64,000 bases of DNA from an uncultured Holdemanella sp. (GTDB lineage: Bacteria; Bacillota_I; Bacilli_A; Erysipelotrichales; Erysipelotrichaceae): assembly GCF_934772795.1 (NCBI RefSeq), contig NZ_CAKVMR010000003.1, positions 1 through 64,000 on the forward strand. The letters run 5' to 3'. The stretch's first letter is position 1. Every line of letters starts with the position of its first letter. Below the pieces are notes generated by a model. It was given only the letters and a program-made list of their open reading frames with translations, ran no database searches and had not been told where the DNA came from. The position numbers and the translations under genes were made by a program. This document shows, in pieces, positions 51,506 to 60,377 of the stretch.

Positions 51506-53920
51506 ATGCCACATCTATTTGAGTCTAAAGATAGTTTTAAAGAAAGCTTTAAAGAAGCTGTTTCTGATGCCTATGGACGTGATTTTGAAGATACATATCC
51601 TGAAGAGAGATATATTGTCCTTGGTAACATGATTCGTGATTTTGCCGGAGAGCATTGGAGAGAAACTAAAAATGCGATCAAGAAAACAGAATCAAAACAG
51701 CTTTATTATTTTTCTATGGAATTCTTGATGGGTCGTTTAATGACAAGTAACCTAATGAACTTAAATATTTATGATATTGTTAAAGATGGTTTAAAAGATT
51801 TGGGTATGGACATCAATGACATGGAAAACATTGAAAGTGATGCAGGATTAGGAAATGGTGGTTTAGGAAGACTTGCCGCATGTTTCATGGATTCATTAGC
51901 ATCTCTTGACTTACCAGGACATGGTAACTGTATTCGTTACCGTTATGGTTTATTCAAACAAAAAATTGAAAATAACCAACAGGTTGAATTACCAGACTGC
52001 TGGTTAAAGAATGGTAATGTTTGGGAAGTATGGAAACCTCAACATGCCGTAAAAGTTAAATTTGGTGGTTACGTAGATGGATATATGGATGGATATGGAA
52101 AATTCCATGCACAACATCATCCAGACTTTGTAGTACGTGCCGTACCTTATGATGAACCAATCGTTGGATATCATACAACAACTACAAATACACTTCGTTT
52201 ATGGGATGCAGAAGTTGATGAAGATTCTGTAAACTCAGGTGGATTAAATGAATACTTAAATCAAGTAACAGCTATTACAGCTAACGTATATCCTGATGAT
52301 TCAACAATCGAAGGAAAACGTTTGCGTTTAACACAAGAATATTTCTTCGTATGTGCTGGAATTGATCAAATTATTCGTTCACACTTACGTGTATATCCAA
52401 GCCTAGATAATTTAGGTGATAAAGTTGCGATTCAGTTAAACGATACACACCCTGTTTTAGTTATTCCTGAATTAATGCGTGTATTATTGGATGATTACTT
52501 CTATGACTGGGATGATGCTTGGAATATCGTAACTAAGACTGTTGCGTATACAAACCACACAGTTATGGCAGAGGCACTTGAAAAATGGTCTCAAGACATG
52601 GTTCGTTCATTGTTGCCACGTCTATACATGATCATTGAAGAAATCAACCGTCGTTTCAAATATGACGTAGATCACAGAGGATTATGTGGAATCTTCAACA
52701 ATGTTTCTATTCTTAAAGAAGGACAAGTACACATGGCTAACTTGGCTGTTGTGGGTTCTCACAGTGTAAACGGTGTTGCGAAACTTCACTCTGAAATCTT
52801 AGTAAATGATGTATTCAAAGATTTTGTGACAATTTATCCAAATAAATTCAACAATAAGACAAATGGTATTACACACCGTAGATGGTTATTGTTCTCAAAC
52901 CCTCAATTGACTCAATTATTAGAAGAAACAATTGGAGATGAGTTCAAGACAAATCCAGAAAAATTAGAAGATTTAATGGCACACGTTGAAGAAGAAGATT
53001 TACAAGCTAAATTCATGGATGTGAAATTAGAACGTAAAAAGATTTTGGCTGCCTATGTAAAAGAAAACTTAGGTATTGATATTGATGTGAATTCCATCTT
53101 TGATTGCCAAGCTAAACGTCTTCACGCATACAAACGTCAATTATTAAATATCTTCCACGTTATGTATTTATACTTAAGAATGAAACAGGATCCTTCATTT
53201 AGAATTTACCCTCGTACATTCTTCTATTCTGCAAAAGCAGCAGCAAGTTATGATTTAGCGAAGGAAATCATTAAATTGATCAACATGGTTGCAGGTGTTG
53301 TGAATAATGATCCAGAAATCTCTAAATATATGAAGGTTGTCTTCATTCCTAACTACTCAGTATCTATTGCTGAAATCTTATTAAATGCGGCCGATGTTTC
53401 TGAACAAATTTCTACAGCAGGTAAAGAAGCAAGTGGTACAGGAAACATGAAGTACATGATGAATGGCGCAATCACTCTTGGTACTCTTGATGGAGCTAAC
53501 GTTGAAATCGTTGAGCGTGTTGGATACGAAAATGCTGAAATCTTTGGTTTACATGTAGAAGACATCAATGAACTTCGTCATGAAAACTCATATAATGCAT
53601 GGAACTTATATAACAAAAGCTACAACATTCGTATGGTGGTTGATTCACTTAAGAATTGCACATGGTCAAATGATCCAAACGAATTCAAGTTGATCGACAA
53701 CGACTTAATGATGCGTAATGATGAATTCTTTGTATTAGCTGACTTTGATGCTTATGTATATGCTCAAGAAAAAGTACAAGCACGTTACATGGACAAGAGT
53801 CGCTGGGCTAAGACAATGTTAGTCAACATCGCCAAATCAGGATACTTCTCAAGTGACCGTACAATTAGCGAATATGCTAAAGAAATCTGGGATTTAAAAC
53901 CATTGTCATTTGAAGATTAA
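51506..53920 (+). CDS. glgP: Glycogen/maltodextrin phosphorylase
   Basis: Releases glucose-1-phosphate from alpha-1,4-glucans. The 804 residues include the N-terminal YYFSMEFLMGRLMTSN, DAGLGNGGLGRLAACF, and the PLP site EASGTGNMKYMMNGA with the Schiff-base Lys, followed by TLGTLDGANVEI. It is a stand-alone gene with GGAAGGAGATTTAG before the ATG; no other glg genes are next to it. Codon use is strongly biased, which suggests high expression. Confidence 0.96.
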   Translation: MPHLFESKDSFKESFKEAVSDAYGRDFEDTYPEERYIVLGNMIRDFAGEHWRETKNAIKKTESKQLYYFSMEFLMGRLMTSNLMNLNIYDIVKDGLKDLGMDINDMENIESDAGLGNGGLGRLAACFMDSLASLDLPGHGNCIRYRYGLFKQKIENNQQVELPDCWLKNGNVWEVWKPQHAVKVKFGGYVDGYMDGYGKFHAQHHPDFVVRAVPYDEPIVGYHTTTTNTLRLWDAEVDEDSVNSGGLNEYLNQVTAITANVYPDDSTIEGKRLRLTQEYFFVCAGIDQIIRSHLRVYPSLDNLGDKVAIQLNDTHPVLVIPELMRVLLDDYFYDWDDAWNIVTKTVAYTNHTVMAEALEKWSQDMVRSLLPRLYMIIEEINRRFKYDVDHRGLCGIFNNVSILKEGQVHMANLAVVGSHSVNGVAKLHSEILVNDVFKDFVTIYPNKFNNKTNGITHRRWLLFSNPQLTQLLEETIGDEFKTNPEKLEDLMAHVEEEDLQAKFMDVKLERKKILAAYVKENLGIDIDVNSIFDCQAKRLHAYKRQLLNIFHVMYLYLRMKQDPSFRIYPRTFFYSAKAAASYDLAKEIIKLINMVAGVVNNDPEISKYMKVVFIPNYSVSIAEILLNAADVSEQISTAGKEASGTGNMKYMMNGAITLGTLDGANVEIVERVGYENAEIFGLHVEDINELRHENSYNAWNLYNKSYNIRMVVDSLKNCTWSNDPNEFKLIDNDLMMRNDEFFVLADFDAYVYAQEKVQARYMDKSRWAKTMLVNIAKSGYFSSDRTISEYAKEIWDLKPLSFED

Positions 53921-53930
53921 TTCAAAAAAC

Positions 53931-53970
53931 AGATCATATTTACCGAACAAAGGTGATATGATCTTTTTTT
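53931..53970 (+). terminator. Terminator after glgP
   Basis: AGATCATAT and ATATGATCT form a 9-bp stem around a 16-base loop, followed by T residues. Confidence 0.8.
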
Positions 53971-53987
53971 CGTGATAGAATTGTTGT

Positions 53988-55076
53988 ATGAACGAAATTC
54001 TTTTTGCGGAAATCTATTATATATGTGTAGCTATCATGCTGATTTTAGGATTTAAAACCTATCGTTCTATGATGAAAAATACTCAAAAAGTCAGCTTTTT
54101 AGCTGTTGTCATTTTACATATATTATATTTTCAAACCGATTTAGTCCGAATGACGACAAATAGTCAGGACCTATTTCTAAATGAAATGTGCTTCCTGTTC
54201 TTTTCGTTATGTACACTTGCATGGTTTAACTATATTCAGACAATGCTTGATATTCATTATGCAAAGAAATCGCAAACGTTATTCGCAATGATTCCTGTGG
54301 TCGCAAGCGTTGTCCTTTTACTTGTGAATACATTGAATGGCTGTTTATTTCAAATCGATTCATATGGAAATTTTCGAGAAGGACCACTCTATATTTTGTA
54401 TGTATTTATAAACGATCTCTATTTTATGGTTGGAGCTTATCAAGCTTATATTTATAGTCATAGGGCTAAGAATTATCAACAAAAGAAATCGAATCAGATA
54501 TTAGGCATTTATATGGTGTCACTATTGTTGATTGGCACAATGCAAGATTTTTTCCGTGATATTCCTATTTTCTGCGTAGGAACCAGTCTTAGTATATTGA
54601 TCGTATACATTAGTTTAGAAGAACAAATGATTTCTATTGACCCATTAACCCAATTAAACAACCGCAATCGTATGGAACAGCATTTGTTTGAATGTGTAAG
54701 AAGTCAAGATGTAAATATGCATTTGTTGGTGCTGGATGTGAATCGATTCAAAAAGATCAACGATGAGCATGGACATGCTCAAGGTGACTTAGCACTAAAA
54801 TCCATTGCGAATTGTTTAAAAGAATCCTGCATTGAAAAGAGTGATTTTATTGCTCGTTATGGTGGGGATGAATTTGTGATTGTCTATAAGGGGAATGATG
54901 TAGAAGGTTTATGCCAAAGAATTCATGATTCGATTCAAAAATTAGCTTTTCCATTTGATCTAGATGTGAGTATTGGTTGCGCACCATATCATAAGGGTAT
55001 ACATAAATGGAGTGATTGGTTTATTGAAGCGGATAAACAACTATATAATGAAAAGAAGAAATTAAAAGACCGGTAA
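53988..55076 (+). CDS. Diguanylate cyclase, membrane-bound GGDEF protein
   Basis: The N-terminal 200 residues hold six to seven transmembrane helices, then a GGDEF domain with DVNRFKKINDEHGHAQGD and ARYGGDEFVIVYKG. It should make cyclic di-GMP from GTP. The inhibitory RxxD site five residues before GGDEF is absent (EKSD), so product feedback is probably missing. No clear ribosome-binding site is seen before 53988. Confidence 0.88.
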   Translation: MNEILFAEIYYICVAIMLILGFKTYRSMMKNTQKVSFLAVVILHILYFQTDLVRMTTNSQDLFLNEMCFLFFSLCTLAWFNYIQTMLDIHYAKKSQTLFAMIPVVASVVLLLVNTLNGCLFQIDSYGNFREGPLYILYVFINDLYFMVGAYQAYIYSHRAKNYQQKKSNQILGIYMVSLLLIGTMQDFFRDIPIFCVGTSLSILIVYISLEEQMISIDPLTQLNNRNRMEQHLFECVRSQDVNMHLLVLDVNRFKKINDEHGHAQGDLALKSIANCLKESCIEKSDFIARYGGDEFVIVYKGNDVEGLCQRIHDSIQKLAFPFDLDVSIGCAPYHKGIHKWSDWFIEADKQLYNEKKKLKDR

Positions 55077-55086
55077 TCCGGTCTTT
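55065..55086. terminator. Bidirectional terminator between convergent genes
   Basis: AAAGACCGG and CCGGTCTTT form a 9-bp stem with the TAA stop of the GGDEF gene in the loop. It also touches the stop of the leftward gene. Confidence 0.75.
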
Positions 55087-55723
55087 ATTCATTCCAGGCA
55101 ATTGCTCGTATTGGTGAGCCATCGCTATCTTTGATTTTAAGTGGGAAACAACTAAACCAAAACAAATCCTCTCCACATTGATCTAAGTTAGCAAGGTTTT
55201 CGATATTCACAATATCTGTATCTTTAAATAATGCTTTGTGTCGAGTCAAATTTTCATCATGTATGGGATCCAATCCGATCACATCAAAGCCAATACCTTT
55301 AAAATTTCCTTGAAGTATGAATTCTAATACTTCTTCATCAATACAAGGATAGTCATTAAAATAAGTGTCTTTCTTCCAACGTTTGTCCCAACCAAGATTA
55401 AAGAGGAGAAAATCGGCCGATTTGGCTTTAACCATATTGATTTTATCGGTTGTGATGGCTTGTCCTTCCTTTAAATCTCTACAATCTACAACTAAAGCTT
55501 TACCGATGAATTGTTCTGGTGAAAATTGATCCAATGTGGTGCGATTTTCATAAATATGGGCTGGTGGATCCATATGCGTTCCGACATGAGAACAAATTTG
55601 GATGCATGTTTCTTTAAATCCATCTTTTGAATACGTATTGACTGTAGTGAGTTTAGGTTTTTCTGTACCCGGATAAACTGGCATATCTTCTGAAATGGTA
55701 TGTGTTAAATCGATGACTTTCAT
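55085..55723 (-). CDS. Cyclase-family hydrolase (kynurenine formamidase-like)
   Basis: The 212-residue metal-dependent hydrolase has the family signature SHVGTHMDPPAH near residue 44, and IDLTHTISEDMPVYPG at the start. Relatives cleave formamides or cyclic imides; KynB activity is possible, but no tryptophan-pathway gene is near. AAGGAGG precedes the start on the minus strand. Confidence 0.85.
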   Translation of the reverse strand: MKVIDLTHTISEDMPVYPGTEKPKLTTVNTYSKDGFKETCIQICSHVGTHMDPPAHIYENRTTLDQFSPEQFIGKALVVDCRDLKEGQAITTDKINMVKAKSADFLLFNLGWDKRWKKDTYFNDYPCIDEEVLEFILQGNFKGIGFDVIGLDPIHDENLTRHKALFKDTDIVNIENLANLDQCGEDLFWFSCFPLKIKDSDGSPIRAIAWNE

Positions 55724-55798
55724 AAGGTACCTCCTTATGATTATTTAACCACAATTCTATCTGTATTGTGTTAAAATTATAAGTACAGGTGATGAATT

Positions 55799-56935
55799 AT
55801 GAAAAGAATATTATTATTAGGAGCTACAGGCTCTATCGGTTTACAAACAGTGGATGTGATTGAACAACATCCAGACCAATTTTGTCTAGTTGGTATTGCG
55901 GCTGGACATCAAGCAGATGTAATGCAGAAAATCATTGATAAACATCCAACCATTCAGGTGGCTGGTATTTCAGATGTTTCTAAGGCTAAAGAATTAAGTG
56001 GCGTTACTGTGTATAGTGGTGATGAAGCCATGGTTCAATGTATTGAAAACTGTGAATACGATTTGTTGGTGAATGCTGTTGTTGGATTTAGAGGTTTAAA
56101 ACCGACACTTACATCCTTAAAGAAAGGGATCGATGTGGCATTGGCCAATAAAGAAAGCTTGGTTGCGGGTGGTGTTTTGGTGCGTCAGACATTGCAGGAA
56201 ACAAACACCAAACTATATCCAATTGATTCAGAACACTCTGCCATCTTCCAATCTTTGCAGGGAAATCAAAGTGTTGATGTGAAGCGCTTAATTATTACGG
56301 CAAGTGGTGGTAGTTTTAGAGATAAGACAAGGGATGAGTTAAGTGATGTAACAGTAGAACAGACTTTAAAACATCCAAACTGGAATATGGGAAAACGAAT
56401 CACTGTGGATAGTGCGACTATGGTGAATAAAGGTTTTGAAGTGATTGAGGCACACTATTTATTTGATTTGCCTTATGAAAAAATTGATACGGTATTGCAC
56501 CGTCAAAGCATTGTGCATTCTATGGTTGAATACAATGACAACGCAATTATTGCACAACTTGGATCTGCTGATATGCGTTTACCAATTCAATATGCGTTAT
56601 GTTATCCTGATCGTCCGGTATTAAAGGAGGATCATCCTTTGGATATGACAAAAACAATGGATTTGAACTTTAAAGAAATGGATTATGTTCGTTATCCGAT
56701 GTTGAAGTTAGCATATTCCATTGGTAAAAAAGAAGGAAATCTAGGTGCTGTATTTAATGGAGCGGATGAACAGGCGGTACAGCTTTTCTTAGATAAAAAG
56801 ATTTCATTTCTACAAATTGAAGAAAGTATTGAACAAGCTTGTAAGCAGGCAGAATATATTGAAAACCCTACAATTGAACAATTAGAAGCAACGGATGCAT
56901 GGGCGCGAAAGTTTGTTGTGGAATATTGGGACTAG
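55799..56935 (+). CDS. dxr: 1-deoxy-D-xylulose 5-phosphate reductoisomerase
   Basis: Makes MEP from DXP with NADPH in isoprenoid synthesis. The nucleotide motif is LLLGATGSIGLQT at the start; the metal and substrate region includes ALANKESLVAGG, PIDSEHSAIFQ and ASGGSFRDK, then HPNWNMGKRITVDSATMVNKG (in two parts: HPNWNMGKRIT and VDSATMVNKG). The 378 residues are normal length. GGTGATGAATT precedes the start. Confidence 0.96.
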   Translation: MKRILLLGATGSIGLQTVDVIEQHPDQFCLVGIAAGHQADVMQKIIDKHPTIQVAGISDVSKAKELSGVTVYSGDEAMVQCIENCEYDLLVNAVVGFRGLKPTLTSLKKGIDVALANKESLVAGGVLVRQTLQETNTKLYPIDSEHSAIFQSLQGNQSVDVKRLIITASGGSFRDKTRDELSDVTVEQTLKHPNWNMGKRITVDSATMVNKGFEVIEAHYLFDLPYEKIDTVLHRQSIVHSMVEYNDNAIIAQLGSADMRLPIQYALCYPDRPVLKEDHPLDMTKTMDLNFKEMDYVRYPMLKLAYSIGKKEGNLGAVFNGADEQAVQLFLDKKISFLQIEESIEQACKQAEYIENPTIEQLEATDAWARKFVVEYWD

Positions 56936-56986
56936 ACCAATTGATATTTTGGGAGTAAAATAGTGAAATGGAATGGAGGGTTTGTC

Positions 56987-58522
56987 GTGAATAAAGCAAA
57001 AGTTTATTGTGTCGCAAGTGCTGTAGCAGTTTGTGTGGCTTCAAATCCAAATATGGATGTGCTTGCCAAACAAGTACAGCCAGTAAAATTAGAAGAAAAA
57101 GCCCAACAGACAATTACTGCCGATGATTTTATCAAACAATATTTGAGTACAAAAGAAATTGTTAAAGATAGTACAAATAAAGATGTAGAAAAATATACAT
57201 TGATCACTAAGGTGGATGAAAAGAATTATTCTTTCGTATTAGCAGGAGATCAATTGTTTAAAGTCTTGACTAAAGAAAACCAGGATCAAATCAAAAAAGC
57301 TTATGAAGATGCATATAGTAAAACAGGTATGAAAAAAGCTGAAGGATGTAATTTAAGTGCATATGATATTATTGTAGCTGAGGCAAATACGTTGATCATA
57401 AACGCTAAAAACGCATTGGATTCATCTTTAAAGGATGCACAAAGTTTAGATTCTACAATCTTTACTGCAAATAGCTATGCCACTTTAAAAACAGTGATGG
57501 ATGAATCAAGTCAATTGCTTGGATCTACAACTTCAACTTTAGAACAATTAACGTTAGAATTGTCTAAGTTAGATGGTGCAAAAAAAGCATTGATCAATAT
57601 TTCTGGTTTAAAAGCTATCGTAGATCAATCAAGTACATATGGTAAAGATAGCTATACGACTCGTAGCTATACTGCATATGAAACAAGTTTGAATGAAGCT
57701 AAAAAGGTATTAGAGAATGGTGCAAGTACTGTTGAAGATATCACAAAGGCACAGTCTGCTTTAAATGCGGCAGCTACTTCTTTAGTTAAAAAAGCGGATT
57801 TTTCTAAGTTGAATGAAACAGTACAGGAAGCCAGTGAAGTCTTAGAATCGGATAAGGACATGCTTGAAGAAGAGTCTTATAATAACTTCAAGAAAGAATT
57901 GGATGCTTGTAGTCTTGTACTTTCAAATGATGAGTCAACACAAGAAAAGATAGATGAGACATTAGCGCATTTAAATGCGTATTTAGAAGATAATTCAAAC
58001 TTTGTATACAAGGTGGTTACTTTAGAAGAAAAGGTTGCACCAAAAGTAGAAGCAAGCAATGAATTACTAGCACAAACACCAATTGTACAAGAACAGCCTC
58101 AAGTTGTGGTTCCAACTGTAGAAACAAAAAATGTGGAAGCTGCAAAAGTAGAAACTGTAGTCAAACAAGAGGTTACAAGTACGGCAGCGGATAATTTCAT
58201 TAAGACATATTTAACGAGTGCAAGTGGAAATATCTTTACAAGTGCTAATAATTTGAATTATCAAAAGATCCTTTCTGCGATGCCTAGCTGGGTAAAATTA
58301 TCTACAGCGGATAAAAATGCAGTCAATGCAGAATTAGTGAATAAGGTTGGTAAAAAATATCAACGTTTATTGCAGGAAGCACAAAAATTTAGTATGAGTG
58401 CAGGAAAGTATACACCTGTAAACACATCAACAAACACAAATGTATCGATCTATTCATGGTTATGTATGATGTCTTTGGGGGCATTAACATTTGCACTAAA
58501 ACGTTTAAGAAAACAAGATTAA
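56987..58522 (+). CDS. Secreted, membrane-anchored surface protein with FIVAR-like repeats
   Basis: An N-terminal signal peptide (about 25 residues, cut near VLA-KQ) is followed by an alpha-helical domain starting ADDFIKQYL, a central set of FIVAR-like helical repeats (about 140-325), a Val/Gln/Thr-rich linker and a second domain starting ADNFIKTYL, related to the first. A C-terminal hydrophobic helix and the basic end (ALKRLRKQD) resemble a sortase tail, but LPxTG is not visible. The start is a GTG at 56987 with GGAGGG before it. Confidence 0.75.
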   Translation: MNKAKVYCVASAVAVCVASNPNMDVLAKQVQPVKLEEKAQQTITADDFIKQYLSTKEIVKDSTNKDVEKYTLITKVDEKNYSFVLAGDQLFKVLTKENQDQIKKAYEDAYSKTGMKKAEGCNLSAYDIIVAEANTLIINAKNALDSSLKDAQSLDSTIFTANSYATLKTVMDESSQLLGSTTSTLEQLTLELSKLDGAKKALINISGLKAIVDQSSTYGKDSYTTRSYTAYETSLNEAKKVLENGASTVEDITKAQSALNAAATSLVKKADFSKLNETVQEASEVLESDKDMLEEESYNNFKKELDACSLVLSNDESTQEKIDETLAHLNAYLEDNSNFVYKVVTLEEKVAPKVEASNELLAQTPIVQEQPQVVVPTVETKNVEAAKVETVVKQEVTSTAADNFIKTYLTSASGNIFTSANNLNYQKILSAMPSWVKLSTADKNAVNAELVNKVGKKYQRLLQEAQKFSMSAGKYTPVNTSTNTNVSIYSWLCMMSLGALTFALKRLRKQD

Positions 58523-58541
58523 GGGCTATGGCCCTTTTTTT
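58521..58541 (+). terminator. Terminator after the surface protein
   Basis: AAGGGC and GCCCTT form a 6-bp stem with loop TATG, followed by T residues. Confidence 0.75.
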
Positions 58542-58587
58542 CATGTCCAAAAATTGTTATAATAACGAAAGAAAGGCTTATGATTTT

Positions 58588-60099
58588 ATGAAACAACAGA
58601 AATACAATTTTAAAGATCTAACTCTAGCATACTTTCAAAAAAAATCGAAATTGTATCGTGCAGGCGGATATAAATATGCTACTCCATTAAAGCGAAATCT
58701 AAGAGATTACCAAAATCACTTCTTTGCGTTTTTGATGGATGTCAACATTTGTTTGTTGCCTGTTTATATATGGGTTCTTGAGTTTTTATTAATTATGTGT
58801 GGATTGATTCCACCGCACTTCTTTGATTTATTATTCTATTTAATGTTTGCCTTGTTGTTTGTATCTAGCGTATTATTGCTTGCGTTTTTTACAGCACGAA
58901 CAAATGGGCAGTCATTTGGATATGCCATTATGGATTTGAAATTGGTTCGTAGAAACAAAAAAGAGGCAATGCCAATCAATTTGATTTTACGACAAGCATT
59001 GGGATTTGGTCTTCCCTTGATGATTTTAGGATTCTTCTTTCAAGTGCCAGGCGTCATCTTATGGTGGCTCATCAATGGTATTGTTGTCTTGATCACGCCA
59101 AACCAACAAACTCTATTTGATTTGATTTTTGGTTTGGTTCCAGTGAATGAACCCGATCAGGAAATTCGTTTTGAAACAAAAGTAGAACCAGCTTTAGTAA
59201 AAGAAGAATTGGTTGTAACACCAATCGATTTACATATTCGTTCAAACTACAGCGATGATGGTTATTATGATGTAGAAGAATTATTCAAACAAGCCAAAGA
59301 AAATCACTTGGAAGTTATCTCAATCACAGACCATAACTGTGCAAGAGCGAATGCGGCAGCGGTTCGTTTTTCAAATTTGTACAACATTCAATATATTCCA
59401 GGCGTGGAAGTGGATGCACAATATAAAAGAATGCGAGTACGTATTCTAGGTTATTATATTGACTGGACGAATGAAGTGTTTGAAGTGTTAGAACAAAATT
59501 CTTTAAAGCGTGAAAAAGATTTATCAATGGAGCGTGTTGAAAAATTCGAAAATTACTCAGGCATTCGTATTGATGTAGATTCATTAATTTCAAATTCTCG
59601 TTTCCAAACGATTACACCAGCTGAAATCACAAAGATGGTGTTCCATAACGAAAGAACGCGTTTATTGCCTTTTGTGAAGAAGTATATTGATAGCTGTGAA
59701 AGTGAGAGTGTTGCGATGTCTCGTTTTGAAACGGATGTATTTGGAAAGAATGGACCTTGTTATGTAAAGGCTAACTATCCGGATGCGAAAGCGGTGATTG
59801 ATGCGATCCACAGTGCTGGAGGTATTGCGATTTTATCAAGCTGGCACTTAGACTATATTTCAGATGATGTTCTAGAAGAAATTGTGGATTTAGGCATGGA
59901 TGGAGTGGAATGTTTCTCTAATGATATTCATGAACAAACCATTGCGGCGGCATTAAAAATTGTTCAAAAGCGTAAATTATTCGTATCTTGTGGTAGTGAT
60001 TATCATGGTCCTACTAAGCCAAAATACCATATGGGTGTTTCAAATTGTCCTGAAAAGGCTTTGCCGTTGGTAAAAATTTTGACAAAAGCTGCGAAATAA
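58588..60099 (+). CDS. RDD-type membrane domain fused to a PHP phosphoesterase domain
   Basis: Residues 35-195 contain four hydrophobic helices with an RDD-like layout (RDYQNHFFAFLMD, TNGQSFGYAIMDLKLV). Residues 215-500 form a PHP domain (LHIRSNYSDDG, ISITDHNC, IPGVEVD, CGSDYHG). In the first PHP motif the second metal His is replaced by Arg (HxR). Metal binding may be altered. It probably acts at the cytoplasmic face of the membrane. Substrate unknown. The start at 58588 is set by AAAGAAAGG. Confidence 0.8.
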   Translation: MKQQKYNFKDLTLAYFQKKSKLYRAGGYKYATPLKRNLRDYQNHFFAFLMDVNICLLPVYIWVLEFLLIMCGLIPPHFFDLLFYLMFALLFVSSVLLLAFFTARTNGQSFGYAIMDLKLVRRNKKEAMPINLILRQALGFGLPLMILGFFFQVPGVILWWLINGIVVLITPNQQTLFDLIFGLVPVNEPDQEIRFETKVEPALVKEELVVTPIDLHIRSNYSDDGYYDVEELFKQAKENHLEVISITDHNCARANAAAVRFSNLYNIQYIPGVEVDAQYKRMRVRILGYYIDWTNEVFEVLEQNSLKREKDLSMERVEKFENYSGIRIDVDSLISNSRFQTITPAEITKMVFHNERTRLLPFVKKYIDSCESESVAMSRFETDVFGKNGPCYVKANYPDAKAVIDAIHSAGGIAILSSWHLDYISDDVLEEIVDLGMDGVECFSNDIHEQTIAAALKIVQKRKLFVSCGSDYHGPTKPKYHMGVSNCPEKALPLVKILTKAAK

Positions 60100-60101
60100 A
60101 T

Positions 60102-60131
60102 TTGCTCAAAATACGTTTTATAGCGTATAAT
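60102..60131 (+). promoter_or_regulatory. Promoter of the T-box metG transcript
   Basis: TTGCTC at 60102-60107 and TATAAT at 60126-60131 are spaced by 18 bases, just upstream of the T-box stem I. Confidence 0.6.
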
Positions 60132-60139
60132 AAACAAGT

Positions 60140-60351
60140 CAATAAGCTTAGAAAAGAAGAGTATTTATATGGCGTACTAAAGAGAGCGGATGGTTTGGTG
60201 TGAATCTGCGTACAATATATAGAGAAGATGGTCTTGGAGCTTCTTTATCGATAGGTAGGTAAAGACGTATGCTGGCGTTAACAGCTTGAGGTGTGAAAAC
60301 ACAAACTAAGGTGGTACCACGAAGCTTTCGTCCTTGGATGAAGGCTTTTTT
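60140..60351 (+). promoter_or_regulatory. T-box riboswitch of metG
   Basis: The T-box sequence AAGGTGGTACCACG is at 60308-60321. Stem I has the AGAGAG element at 60180 and a GGTGTGAA stretch at 60198. The likely specifier is ATG at 60228-60230, in GAAG-ATG-GTCTTGGAGC, fitting tRNA(Met). A perfect 10-bp terminator stem (60324-60333 with 60336-60345) and a T run follow. Uncharged tRNA(Met) should allow read-through into metG. Confidence 0.92.
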
Positions 60352-60377
60352 AATTTGTAGGATAGGAGGAAATGAAG

